Assembly: GCA_026874595.1 (NCBI GenBank) | Contig: CM049313.1 | Span: forward strand, 34,005,159 to 34,069,158 | Direction of reading: 5' to 3' | DNA from: Sipunculus nudus | Lineage: Eukaryota > Annelida > Sipuncula > Golfingiida > Sipunculidae | Length of the DNA: 64,000 nt | Shown here: positions 1 to 13,025 of the stretch, piece after piece | How the letters are laid out: the number at the start of each line of letters is the position of its first letter | Position numbering within the stretch: the first letter of the stretch is position 1 | Notes under the pieces: model-generated | Seen by the model: only the letters and a program-made list of their open reading frames with translations | What the model was told of the DNA's origin: nothing | Databases searched by the model: none | Position numbers and translations under genes: made by a program

Positions 1-2950
1 CAACAATCTACAGGAGTGCCGACAGAAGCCCAAACCAACAATCTACAGGAGTACCGACAGAAGCCAAAACCAACGGTAAGCAGGAGTACAGACAGAAGCG
101 GACACCAACGATCAGCAGGGGTACCGACAGAAGCCAACACCAACGATCAGCAGGAGTACCGACAGAAGAAGAAACCAGTGATCAGCAGGAGTACCGACAG
201 AAGACAAAACAATGATCAGCAGGAGTACTTACAGAAGTCGAAACTAATGATCAGCAGGAGTACTGACAGAAGCCGACACCAAGGATCCACAGGGGTACCG
301 ACAGAAGCCCAAACCAACAATCTGCAGGAGTACCAACAGAAGCCAAAACCAACTATCAGCAAGAGTACCGACAGAAGCCGACACTAATGATCAGCAGGAG
401 TACTGACAGAAGCCAAAACCCATGATCAGCAGGAGTACCGACAGAAGCCAAAACCAACGATCCACAGGAGTGCCCACAGAAGCCAAAACCAACGGTCAGC
501 AGGAGTACCGACAGAAGCCGACACCAGTGATCAGCAGGCGTACCGACAGAAGACGAAACCAATGATCAGCAGGAGTGCTGACAGAAGCCCAAATCAACAA
601 TCCACAGGAGTGTCGACAGATGCCAAAACCAACAATCTACAGGAGTACCAACAGAAGCTGAAACCAATGATCAGCAGGAGTACCAACAGAAGCCGAAACC
701 AACGATCTACAGGAGTGCTGACAGAAGCCCAAATCAACAATCCACAGGAGTGTCGACAGATGCCAAAACCAACAATCTACAGGAGTACCGACAGAAGCTG
801 AAACCAATGATCAGCAGGAGTACCAACAGAAGCCGAAACCAACGATCTACAGGAGTGCTGACAGGAGCCCAAATCAACAATCCACAGGAGTGTCGACAGA
901 TGCCAAAACCAACAATCTACAGGAGTACCGACAGAAGCTGAAACCAATCCAGAGGAGTACGGAAAGAAGCCAAAAGAAACGATCCACAGGAGTAACAACA
1001 GAAGTCAAAACTAATGATCAGCAGGAGTACCGACAGAAGCCGACACCAACGATCAGCAGGAGTACCAACAGAAGCCGAAACCAACGATCTACAGGAGTGC
1101 CGACAGATGCCCAAACCAACAATCTACAGTGGTACCGACAGAAGCCGAAACCAATGATCAGCAGGAGTATCAACAGAAGACGACACCAATGATCAGCAGG
1201 AGTACCGACAGAAGCCAAAACCAATGATCAGCAGGAGTACCAACAGAAGCTGAAACTAATGATCCACAGCAGTACCGACAGAAGCCCAAACCAAAGATCC
1301 ACAGGAGTACCGACAGAAGCCGACACCAACGATCCATAGGAGTGGAGTACAGACAGAAGCCAAAACAAACAATCCACAGGAGTACTGAGAGAAGCCGAAA
1401 CCACTGATCCACAGGAGTACCGACAGAAGCTGAAACCAAGGATCCTAAGGAGTACCCACAGAAGCCGATACTAACGATCCACAGGAGTACCCACAGAAGC
1501 CGATACTAACGATCCACAGGAGTACCAACAGAAGCCGATACCGACGATCCACAGGATTACCAACAGAAGCTGAAACCAACGATCCACAGGAGAAGCAACA
1601 GAAGCCGAAACCAAGGATCCACAGGAGTACCGACAGAAGCAAAAACCAATGATTAGCAGGAGTACCGACAAATGCAGACACCAACGATCCACAGGAGTAC
1701 AGACAGAAACCGACACCAATGATCCACAGGAATACAGACAGAAGCCAAAAGAAACAATCCACAGGAGTAACAAAAGAAGTCGAAGCTAATGATCAGCAGG
1801 AGTACTGACAGAAGCCGACACCAACAATCCACAGGGGTACCGACAGAAGCCCAAACCAACAATCTACAGGAGTACCAACAGAAGCCAAAACCAACTATCA
1901 GCAAGAGTACCGACAGTAGCCGACACTAATGATCAGCAGGAGTACCGACAGAAGACGAAACCAATGATCACCAGGAGTACCGACAGAAGCCAACACCAGT
2001 GATCAGGAGGAGTACCAAGAGAAGCCGAAACCAATGATCAGCAGGAGTACCAACAGAAACCAAAACCAATGATCAGCAGGAGTACCAACAGAAGCCGAAA
2101 CCAATGATCAGCAGGAGTACTGACAGAAGCGGAAAAACTAATGATCCACAGGAGTACAGACAGAGGCTAAAACAAAGGATCCACAGGAGTACCAACAGAA
2201 GCCGAACACAACCAATCCAGAGGAGTACGGAAAGAAGCCAAAAGAAACGATCCACAGGAGTAACAACAGAAGTCAAAACTAATGATCAGCAGGAGTACCG
2301 ACAGAAGCCGACACCAACGATCAGCAAGAGTACAGACAGAAGCCGACACCAATGATCAGCAGGAGTACAGACAGAAGCGAAAACCAATGATCAGCAGGAG
2401 TACCGACAGAAGCCAAAACCAATGATCCACAGGAGTAGCGACAGAAGCCAGAACAAACGATCCACAGGAGTAATGACAGAAGTCAAAACTAATGATCATT
2501 CGGAGTACTGACAGAAGCCGACACCAATGATCAGCAGGAGTACCGACAGAAGCTGACACCACATTCAGCAGGAGAACTGACAGAAGCCGAAACCAGTGAT
2601 CAGCAGGAGTACCAACAGAAGCCGAAACCAATGATCAGCAGGAGTACCGACAGTAGCCGAAACCAGCGATCCACAGGAGTGCCGACAGAAGCCCAAATCA
2701 ACAATCCACAGGAGTACCGGCAGAAGCCCAAACCAATGATCACCAGGAATACCGATAGAAGCCGAAAGCAATGATCACCAGGGTACCAACAGAAGCCAAA
2801 ACCAACGATCCACAGGAGTACTGAAAGAAGCCAAAACCAACGATCAGCAGGAATACCAACAGAAGCGCAAACCAATGATCAGCAGGACTACCGACAGAAG
2901 CCGAAACCAATGATCAGCAGGAGTACCGACAGAAGCCGAAACCAATGATT
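1..2950. repeat. 35-bp satellite array, loosely ordered part
   Basis: Head-to-tail degenerate copies of a ~35-bp unit whose core reads GGAGTACCGACAGAAGCC. In this part most units end in TGATCAGCAG. Higher order is local only: a four-unit (140-bp) block starting GTGCTGACAG repeats near 575, 715 and 855, and a block near 946-1062 recurs near 2211-2327. The array runs off the left window edge, so its full length is unknown. Open frames here (for example 16-387 plus and 1445-1762 minus) arise because the unit lacks stop codons, not because of a gene. Seen directly in the sequence. Confidence 0.95.
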
Positions 2951-5900
2951 AGCAGGAGTACCGATAGAAGCCGAAAGCAATGATCAGCAGGAGTACCAAC
3001 AGAAGCCGAAACCAACAATCCACAGGAGAACCAACTGAAGTAGAAACCAAGGATCCACAGGAGTACCGACAGAAGCTGAAACCAACAATCCACAGGAGTA
3101 CCAACAGAAGTTGAAACCAACGATCCACAGGAGTACCAACAGAAGCTAAAACCAATAATAAACGGATGAAACAACAGAAGTAGAAACCAAGGATCCACAG
3201 GAGTACCAACAGAAGCCGAAACCAATGATCCACAGGAGTACCGAGAGAAGCCGAAACCAAGAATCTACAGGAGTACCAACAGAAGCCTATCCGATCCACA
3301 CGAGTACTGACAGAAGTCGAAACCAACGATCGACAGGAGTACCAACAGAAGCTGAAACCAATAATAATTAGATGAAACAACAGAAGTAGAAACCAAGGAT
3401 CCACAGTAGTACCAACAGAAGCCGAAACCAAGGATCCACAGGAGTACCAACAGAAGCCGAAACCAAGAATCTACAGGAGAACAACAGAAGCCGAATCCGA
3501 TCCACACGAGTACCGACAGAAGCCGAAACCAAGGGTCCACACGAGTACCGACAGAAGCCCAAACCAACGATCCACAGGAGTACCGACAGAAGCCGAAACC
3601 AACGATCCATAGGAGTGGAGTACAGACAAAAGCCAAAACAAACAATCGACAGGAGTACCGAGAGAAATGAAACCAACGATCCACATAAGTACAGACAGAA
3701 GCTTAAACCAAGGATCCATAGGAGTACTCACAGAAGCCGAAACCAACGATCCACAGGAGTACCAACAGAAGCCGATACCAACAATCCACAGCATTACCAA
3801 CAGAAGCTGAAACCAACGATCCACAGGAGAAGCAACAGAAGTAGAAACCAAGGATCCACAGGAGTACTGACAGAAGCCGAAACCAGGGATCCACAGGAGT
3901 ACCGACAGAAGCCGAAACCAAGGATCCACAGGAGTACCGACAGAAGCCGAAACCAAGGATCCACAGGACAACCGACAGAAGCCGAAAACAAGAATACACA
4001 GGAGTACTGAGAAATGCCGAAAACAAGGATCCACAGGAGTACCAACAGAAGCCCTAACCAACGATCCACAGGAGTACCGACAGAAGCCAAAGCCAAGGAT
4101 CCACAGGAGTATCGACAGAAGCCGAAACCAAGGATCCACAGGAGAACCAACAGAAGCCAAAACCAACGATCCACAGGAGTACCAACAGAAGCTGAAACCA
4201 ACGATCCATAGGAGTGGAGTACCGACAGAAGCTGAAACCATTGATCCACAGGAGTACCGACAGAAGCCAAAACCAAGGATCCACAGGAGTACCGACAGAA
4301 GCCGAAACCAAGGATCCACAGGAGTACTGACAGAAGCCTAAACCAAGGATCCACAGGAGAACCGACAGAAGCCCAAACCAACGATCTAGAGGAGTACCGA
4401 CAGAAGCCCAAACGAATGATCCATAGGAGTGGAGTACCGACAGAAGCCAAAACCAACGATCCATAGGCGTGGAGTACCGACAAAAGCCCAAACCAATGAT
4501 TCACAGGAGAACTGACAGAAGCCAAAACCACCGATCAGCAGAAGTGCCAACAGTACCCCAAACCAACGATCATCCGGAATACCGACAAAAGCCCAAACCA
4601 ATGATCCACAGGAGAACCGACAGAAGCCAAAACCAACGATCCACAGGAGAACTGACGGAAGCCAAAACCATCGATCCACAGGAGTACCGACAAAAGCCAA
4701 AACCAACGATCGACAGGAGTACCAACAGAAGCTGAAACCAATAATAAACAGATGAAACAACAGAAGTAGAAACCAAGGATCCACAGTAGTACCAACAGAA
4801 GCCGAAACCAAGGATCCACAGGAGTACCAACAGAAGCCGAAACCAAGAATCTACAGGAGTACCAACAGAAGCCGAATCCGATCCACACGAGTACCGACAG
4901 AAGCCGAAACCAAGGGTCCACACGAGTACCGACAGAAGCCCAAACCAACGATCCACAGGAGTACCGACAGAAACCGAAACCAACGATCCATAGGAGTGGA
5001 GTACAGACAAAAGCCAAAACAAACAATCGACAGGAGTACCGATAGAAGCTGAAACCAACGATCCACATTAGTACAGACAGAAGCTTAAACCAAGGATCCA
5101 TAGGAGTACTCACAGAAGCCGAAACCAACGATCCACAGCAGTACCAACAGAAGCCGATACCAACAATCCACAGCATTACCAACAGAAGCTGAAACCAACG
5201 ATCCACAGGAGAAGCAACAGAAGTAGAAACCAAGGATCCACAGGAGTACTGACAAAAGCCGAAACCAGGGATCCACAGGAGTACCGACAGAAGCCGAAAC
5301 CAAGGATCCACAGGAGTACCGACAGAAGCCGAAACCAAGGATCCACAGGACAACCGACAGAAGCCGAAAACAAGAATACACAGGAGTACTGAGAAATGCC
5401 GAAAACAAGGATCCACAGGAGTACCAACAGAAGCCCTAACCAACGATCCACAGGAGTACTAACAGAAGCCGAAACCAAGGATCCACAGGAGTACTAACAG
5501 AAGCCGAAACCAAGAATCCACAGGAGTACCGACAGAAGCCAAAGCCAAGGATCCACAGGTGTATCGACAGAAGCCGAAACTAAGGATCCACAGGAGAACC
5601 AACAGAAGCCAAAACCAACGATCCACAGGAGTACCAACAGAAGCGGAAACCAACGATCAATAGGAGTGGAGTACCGACAGAAGCTGAAACCATTGATCCA
5701 CAGGAGTACCGACAGAAGCCAAAACCAAGGATCCACAGGAGTACCGACAGAAGCCGAAACCAAGGATCCACAGGAGTACTGACAGAAGCCTACACCAAGG
5801 ATCCACAGGAGAACCGACAGAAGCCCAAACCAACGATCTAGAGGAGTACCGACAGAAGCCCAAACCAATGATCCATAGGAGTGGAGTACCGACAGAAGCC

Positions 5901-8900
5901 AAAACCAACGATCCATAGGCGTGGAGTACCGACAAAAGCCCAAACCAATGATTCACGGGAGAACTGACAGAAGCCAAAACCACCGATCAGCAGAAGTGCC
6001 AACAGAACCCCAAACCAACGATCATCCGAAATACCGACAAAAGCCCAAACCAACGATCCACAGGAGAACCGACAGAAGCCAAAACCAACGATCCACAGGA
6101 GTACCAACAGAAGCCGAAACCAATAATCCACAGGAGTACCGAGAGAAGCCGAAACCAAGAATCTACAGGAGTACCAACAGAAGCCGAATCCGATCCACAC
6201 GAGTACTGACAGAAGTCGAAACCAACGATCGACAGGAGTACCAACAGAAGCTGAAACCAATAATAATTAGATGAAACAACAGAAGTAGAAACCAAGGATC
6301 CACAGTAGTACCAACAGAAGCCGAAACAAAGGATCCACAGGAGTACCAACAGAAGCCGAAACCAAGAATCTACAGGAGAACAACAGAAGCCGAATCCGAT
6401 CCACACGAGTACCGACAGAAGCCGAAACCAAGGGTCCACACGAGTACCGACAGAAGCCCAAACCAACGATCCACAGGAGTACCGACAGAAGCCGAAACCA
6501 ACGATCCATAGGAGTGGAGTACAGACAAAAGCCAAAACAAACAATCGACAGGAGTACCGAGAGAAGATGAAACCAACGATCCACATAAGTACAGACAGAA
6601 GCTTAAACCAAGGATCCATAGGAGTACTCACAGAAGCCGAAACCAACGATCCACAGGAGTACCAACAGAAGCCGATACCAACAATCCACAGCATTACCAA
6701 CAGAAGCTGAAACCAACGATCCACAGGAGAAGCAACAGAAGTAGAAACCAAGGATCCACAGGAGTACTGACAGAAGCCGAAACCAGGGATCCACAGGAGT
6801 ACCGACAGAAGCCGAAACCAAGGATCCACAGGAGTACCGACAGAAGCCGAAACCAAGGATCCACAGGACAACCGACAGAAGCCGAAAACAAGAATACACA
6901 GGAGTACTGAGAAATGCCGAAAACAAGGATCCACAGGAGTACCAACAGAAGCCCTAACCAACGATCCACAGGAGTACTAACAGAAGCCGAAACCAAGGAT
7001 CCACAGGAGTACTAACAGAAACCGAAACCAAGAATCCACAGGAGTACCGACAGAAGCCAAAGCCAAGGATCCACAGGAGTATCGACAGAAGCCGAAACCA
7101 AGGATCCACAGGAGAACCAACAGAAGCCAAAACCAACGATCCACAGGAGTACCAACAGAAGCTGAAACCAACGATCCATAGGAGTGGAGTACCGACAGAA
7201 GCTGAAACCATTGATCCACAGGAGTACCGACAGAAGCCAAAACCAAGGATCCACAGGAGTACCGACAGAAGCCGATACCAAGGATCCACAGGAGTACTGA
7301 CAGAAGCCTAAACCAAGGATCCACAGGAGAACCGACAGAAGCCCAAACCAACGATCTAGAGGAGTACAGACAGAAGCCCAAACCAATGATCCATAGGAGT
7401 GGAGTACCGACAGAAGCCAAAACCAACGATCCATAGGCGTGGAGTACCGACAAAAGCCCAAACCAATGATTCACAGGAGAACTGACATAAGCCAAAACCA
7501 CCGATCAGCAGAAGTGCCAACAGAACCCCAAACCAACGATCATCCGGAATACCGACAAAAGCCCAAACCAACGATCCACAGGAGAACCGACAGAAGCCAA
7601 AACCAACGATCCACAGGAGAACTGACGGAAGCCAAAACCATCGATCCACAGGAGTACCGACAAAAGCCAAAACCAACGATCGACAGGAGTACCAACAGAA
7701 GCTGAAACCAATAATAAACAGATGAAACAACAGAAGTAGAAACCAAGGATCCACAGTAGTACCAACAGAAGCCGAAACCAAGGATCCACAGGAGTACCAA
7801 CAGAAGCCGAAACCAAGAATCTACAGGAGTACCAACAGAAGCCGAATCCGATCCACACGAGTACCGACAGAAGCCGAAACCAAGGGTCCACACGAGTACC
7901 GACAGAAGCCCAAACCAACGATCCACAGGAGTACCGACAGAAACCGAAACCAACGATCCATAGGAGTGGAGTACAGACAAAAGCCAAAACAAACAATCGA
8001 CAGGAGTACCGATAGAAGCTGAAACCAACGATCCACATTAGTACAGACAGAAGCTTAAACCAAGGATCCATAGGAGTACTCACAGAAGCCGAAACCAACG
8101 ATCCACAGCAGTACCAACAGAAGCCGATACCAACAATCCACAGCATTACCAACAGAAGCTGAAACCAACGATCCACAGGAGAAGCAACAGAAGTAGAAAC
8201 CAAGGATCCACAGGAGTACTGACAGAAGCCGAAACCAGGGATCCACAGGAGTACCGACAGAAGCCGAAACCAAGGATCCACAGGAGTACCGACAGAAGCC
8301 GAAACCAAGGATCCACAGGACAACCGACAGAAGCCGAAAACAAGAATACACAGGAGTACTGAGAAATGCCGAAAACAAGGATCCACAGGAGTACCAACAG
8401 AAGCCCTAACCAACGATCCACAGGAGTACTAACAGAAGCCGAAACCAAGGATCCACAGGAGTACTAACAGAAACCGAAACCAAGAATCCACAGGAGTACC
8501 GACAGAAGCCAAAGCCAAGGATCCACAGGTGTATCGACAGAAGCCGAAACTAAGGATCCACAGGAGAACCAACAGAAGCCAAAACCAACGATCCACAGGA
8601 GTACCAACAGAAGCGGAAACCAACGATCAATAGGAGTGGAGTACCGACAGAAGCTGAAACCATTGATCCACAGGAGTACCGACAGAAGCCAAAACCAAGG
8701 ATCCACAGGAGTACCGACAGAAGCCGAAACCAAGGATCCACAGGAGTACTGACAGAAGCCTAAACCAAGGATCCACAGGAGAACCGACAGAAGCCCAAAC
8801 CAACGATCTAGAGGAGTACCGACAGAAGCCCAAACCAATGATCCATAGGACTGGAGTACCGACAGAAGCCAAAACCAACGATCCATAGGCGTGGAGTACC

Positions 8901-9260
8901 GACAAAAGCCCAAACCAATGATTCACGGGAGAACTGACAGAAGCCAAAACCACCGATCAGCAGAAGTGCCAACAGAACCCCAAACCAACGATCATCCGGA
9001 ATACCGACAAAAGCCCAAACCAACGATCCACAGGAGAACCGACAGAAGCCAAAACCAACGATCCACAGGAGAACTGACAGAAGCCAAAACCATCGATCCA
9101 CAGAAGACCGACAAAAGCCCAAACCATCGATCCACAGGAGTACCGACAGAAGCCGAAACCAACGATCCACAGGAGAACCGACAAAAGCCAAAACCATCGA
9201 TCCACAGGAGCACCGACAAAAGCCCAAACCATCGATCCACAGGAGTACCAACAGAATACT
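2950..9260. repeat. 35-bp satellite array, higher-order part
   Basis: Same 35-bp satellite, but most units end in GGATCCACAG or CGATCCACAG, and from about 3280 the array is organised in long higher-order repeats. A marker variant (CCATAGGAGTGGAGTACAG, carrying a 5-bp insertion) occurs at 3607, 4988, 6506 and 7958, giving spacings of 1381, 1518 and 1452 bp. Copies 1 and 3 share private variants (ACATAAGT) and so do copies 2 and 4 (ACATTAGT). The real period is therefore a pair of blocks, ~2.90 kb and ~2.97 kb. The first block lacks two 35-bp units near 4071 that the others carry. The array ends abruptly at about 9255-9260, where non-repetitive sequence begins. Confidence 0.95.
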
Positions 9261-11670
9261 GTAGTCGATCATGTAGCAAAATCCCAGTCCCGTAGGAATT
9301 TTATGCCCAAATTGAGATAGGACTTGTTTTCACTTAATTTAGGTGTAAGCTGATGGAAAAAGTTAGGTAACAGATTTTATCAACCCCCTGACCCCCCAAA
9401 AATCCAAGATGGCCGCCAGTATAAAAAACCTAGATATTGCTTTGATATATATGTAACTATCGCATCAAAATGAATAATATTGGCTCGATTTATAAGATTT
9501 TGAATGTGTACTGGTAATACCAACTACTCCAGGATCTGTCCAAAGGTTAGGGAGGGTATTCAAGGTCAAGGTCAAACTTATTTACCAACTTCGATCTTAA
9601 TAATAAGATTAGACATCTTGGGTACTACGCTGTCATATATTGTTTGATATGGTTTTCAAATAGTCAACAGTATTTATAATTGTCTTGGCAGAAAAATATA
9701 TCATAGGGACGATTTTAAAATACATTACACTAAATTACTGTCATATATGGTTTTCAAAAGGACCTTAAAGGTGCCTATTCACTTAACTTTTTGAAAAAGA
9801 ATTTGTGATTTCTGGCTTCTCTGTCTATATATTAATAATCCTAAGGTAATTCTGGTTTTGGAAAGTTCTTATAAAACCTCTGTTGAAGATGTATGAACTT
9901 GTTGATCAACAACATGTTTGTAAATACAGCAGTGTTAACAAAATGGGAAAAAATGTAACCTAACATGGTATGTGGCATATATGCGGAGGCAAAAAAAGGT
10001 TATTTGTTGCAAATGCGCCATTTGCAAAACTCTCGCCTATCCACCTTGCTGTCCGATGCCATTGTTGATTTTTTTTTATTTTGGCGGGCTCCCACATATC
10101 ATAAACACGTTAATATAAACAAAACACGCAGCCTGTGCGCATGCATGCATGTGTACATGCATATCATGATATCAACGTTTTCAGGCCTATTTGAATAACA
10201 CCTCAAAGGGATTACCTTTAGTTTATAACGGTCAGATAGGTGATTGGACCCTGTCAAGCATGAAATTGACGAAGGCGTTACATATGAAATGGCAAATGCC
10301 TAATTCAAATACATGTACCTTTAAGTACCCTTTAGGTTAATATCAGATAATCGGGACCAAGCACCTCAAGATTTAAATACCACTACCACGGATGATAATA
10401 TCAGGAATTACTATCAGGTTTGCATCGACCGGAAGATGCGCGTGCAAAGGAAAACCAGAATGCAACAGCAGCTGGTTATAAGATACGCTTAGAAAGTATT
10501 CGAATAATGCATTTGAAAATATAATATATGGATAACTGTTTCAAATTACCATATATATGTATATAGGTAAAGTCAACATGGATTTATCTTGAACATGGTT
10601 GAAATTATGTATTATATGTCAATCCTAAGGCACACCAATACCTGAAAGACAATCAGTGGGAACATCGGATTACTTGTTTTTCTGCTACAGTCCTATTAAA
10701 TGGTAAAACCGTTGACCATGCAACTACGGAGGCCGATGATGCTGTGTAAGAGATTTAGTGTTATATTGGGCAGCCTGAACCGTTCTTCTTGAATTCGAGA
10801 AACAATGTGAGATCTCTGGCTAAGGTTCCCTCCTTAAGTTGGAAACCCTCTTCTGCATGATCATACTCTTTATTACATACCTGTTATATATGTTGGAAAT
10901 ATTGTTGGAATAAATTGTCAATTCATGAATCAAAACACTTGTAATAACACGGTAGTATAATCGCATGATAAAAAAGCCTCACACGTTTTCCCCACCAACG
11001 TTTCTCTGTGCACACGATATGAAAACCTTAAAGAAATGATGCCTCTTGTATTGGGAGAAAGTTTTTAATATGCAATTTAAAGAGGAATATTTTGAGGCAT
11101 TATTCACATAAGAAATATGAGGATTTTCTGCTCCACAACTATTATCCCATTAAATGTCTTTGGATAATGTGGTTAATTCTTAGTGGGGCTTAGCTTTAAT
11201 ATTTATATTTTTACAAGTTAAAACTAAGGATATAAACTGCAAGGTCCATGCATTCAGTTGTACGTTCCATGTTGACTTGTGTTTCCAAGTAAACCACGAA
11301 CAAAATATCAACCAATTTAATTTTCATGGTAAAATAATTGATGTTAAAGTCTATGTTTACCTAATTTAATGACTTCTGCAGTCTAGGCAGAGCACAGACT
11401 TGACGCCCATGAGACTATCGAGAAGGCTGTGCCTCACTCAGACATGAACAATTAAGGGATCGATACCCTGGTGTTATGACCACGCATAATGCATTTAAGG
11501 AAAGACCCCCTTCCTAAGTATACACATATTTCGATGTTATCTTAACGGAGCAAATCACACATACATCAATTTATAATTTAATGCTGGGTAATAAAAATTA
11601 GATCTGAAAAAAAAATCACGAATGAAAAAGGAAAAGAATCAAATAACATGAGAGATATTAGCGCTTTATG
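9261..11670. other. Non-coding stretch beside the satellite
   Basis: AT-rich DNA with no convincing gene. Small visible items are a YY1-like CCAAGATGGCCGCC near 9407 and a double nuclear-receptor half-site (TCAAGGTCAAGGTCA) near 9560. The open frame at 9965-10198 has no recognisable domain and no supporting codon pattern; I treat it as chance. Confidence 0.6.
11388..11515 (+). repeat. Diverged copy of a dispersed repeat (family B)
   Basis: The stretch with GATACCCTGGTGTTATGACC resembles segments at 12403-12536 and 19905-20030 (GTGTTATGACC or GGTGGTATGACCC in the same context). It is the shortest and most diverged of the three. No coding content is seen. Confidence 0.35.
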
Positions 11671-11673
11671 GGC

Positions 11674-11685
11674 GGGGGGGGGGGG
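11674..11685 (+). repeat. Poly(G) tract
   Basis: Twelve consecutive G, one of eleven mononucleotide G or C tracts of ten or more bases in this window. Confidence 0.95.
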
Positions 11686-12354
11686 CAATTTTAACAATGG
11701 AAACAGCTTATGGTTTACATTATTATGGAATTTGCATCCCCTGGTTGATGCACACTCGACAGTGATTGCATCCAGGCTAGACAGAGTGTCCGTCTCTATA
11801 ATACACAGATGGAAAGCACTGCTTGCATTCTTGTGGTGCCCTGTCTGATATTACTAAATGTCAGTCCTTTGGCCAAGTTACCAAGCATAATCTAGCTAAC
11901 ATACCCTTAACTACGAGTCCCTACTTGTTTTCTTGCTCAAATTAGAAAATGAAACATATAAGCCAGGTGCAAAGTTAAGAAGCGATGTTAGCAGGTTTCT
12001 AACCAAACATGACATGTTGCTTTAGGGTCAAGGACACAGGGAGAAGCCAGTTTTCAAAGTCCTTCCTCTGATTGGCTGTTAGGTTTCAGGCTTATTTATC
12101 ATGAAAATCCAACTTAATTCCAAGCATAAGATTTACTGCCTGGTCCCTAAAACAGTGCTATCTAGTGAATAAAACAGAAAGTGCAAGCAAAACAAGCGGG
12201 GCTAGTAGCAATCTGCAAATTTTCTCGTTTTCACTTATTAGAAATGGTTGACACACCCATTAAAGACCCACGTTTGTTTATTTTAAGCTTATTATCTGAT
12301 TTATCTAAATTTCTGTGTCCTCCCTCGCGCACCAATATTTTCAATAGAGTGCTC

Positions 12355-12377
12355 GTAAGCCTCACTGGGAGGCTTAC
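12355..12377. other. Perfect 9-bp hairpin
   Basis: GTAAGCCTC, loop ACTGG, then GAGGCTTAC: a perfect nine-base stem with a five-base loop. It lies just left of the family B repeat copy at 12403-12536. Function is unknown; it could be a transposon end or a structured RNA piece. Confidence 0.6.
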
Positions 12378-12402
12378 TAAGTAGGCTACATCAAGGCGTA
12401 AT

Positions 12403-12536
12403 GGGAAGGTCGTGCCCAACAGCCGTGTTTCACTCACAGTCGAGTGCGCCTATCGGGGGGATCCTCGGTGGTATGACCCAGCAATGGGGATGATTACGAG
12501 TCACGGACCCGCAGGTGCAGGAGTCATTGGGGCTAG
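12403..12536 (+). repeat. Dispersed repeat copy (family B), abuts satellite island
   Basis: Shares the order GGTGGTATGACCCAGC, CACGGACCCGCAGGTGC with the segment at 19905-20030 (GTGTTATGACCTAGC, CAGGACCCGAAGGTGC). The right end runs straight into the five satellite units at 12537-12704, so the satellite piece may have travelled with or inserted into this repeat. Confidence 0.5.
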
Positions 12537-12704
12537 GTGAAACCGACAGAAGCCGAAACCAACGATCCACAGGAGAACCGACAGAAGCCGAAACCAACGA
12601 TCCACAGGAGAACCGACAGAAGCCAAAACCAACGATCCACAGGAGAACCGACAAAAGCCGAAACCAACGATCCACAGGAGAACCAACAGAAGCCAAAACC
12701 AACG
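12537..12704. repeat. Five-unit island of the 35-bp satellite
   Basis: About 4.8 nearly identical units of the array at 1-9260 (GAAACCGACAGAAGCC with CGATCCACAGGAGAACCGAC), 3.3 kb from the end of the main array and separated from it by unrelated sequence. The units use the GAGAACCGAC variant, as do units near 9050-9190 at the end of the main array. Adjoining open frames (12515-12868 plus, 12430-12723 minus) are satellite artefacts. Confidence 0.93.
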
Positions 12705-12797
12705 TTGGCAAACACATAATCATAAAAATATGGGAAATGGAACACGTTTCTCTTGTTTACCAGTGCGATGATGGTTTGCCCAATGTATTCGCCCCTG

Positions 12798-12823
12798 CCC
12801 CCCCCCCCCCCCCCAAAAAAAAA
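12798..12823. repeat. Poly(C)17 followed by poly(A)
   Basis: Seventeen C followed directly by nine A. It lies shortly after the satellite island and before the LINE. Confidence 0.95.
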
Positions 12824-12988
12824 GAAAACCCAAACCACCAAAGGCCCATTACATTAATAATAAATTAACACCGAATACAACATATATAGAACACATGTGC
12901 ACGCACATCTCAGGTCTCAAATGCTGTATCAAGTTTAAGTAAACACATCAAACAGTACAAGCCTGATTGCGAACCGGCATGATAAACA

Positions 12989-13025
12989 TACTGTGGTTGG
13001 CTTCATATTCGCAAGGTTAACATTT
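12989..13025 (+). repeat. TTCGCGA-family repeat, left part split by LINE
   Basis: Reads ACTGTGGTTGGCTTCATATT then CGCAAGGTTAACATTT, matching the start of copies at 39812 and 41067. The match stops where the LINE begins and resumes at 14505 with AAGGTTAACATTTCGCGA. This repeat was therefore the insertion target. AAGGTTAACATTT at 13013-13025 is the left target-site copy. Confidence 0.7.

Noticed and set aside
4535-5443. 302-residue minus-strand frame, recurring at 7505-8413, as a membrane protein gene
   Set aside because: It lies wholly inside the 35-bp satellite. All frames are open there because the unit lacks stops, and the two copies differ by the 2970-bp higher-order period.
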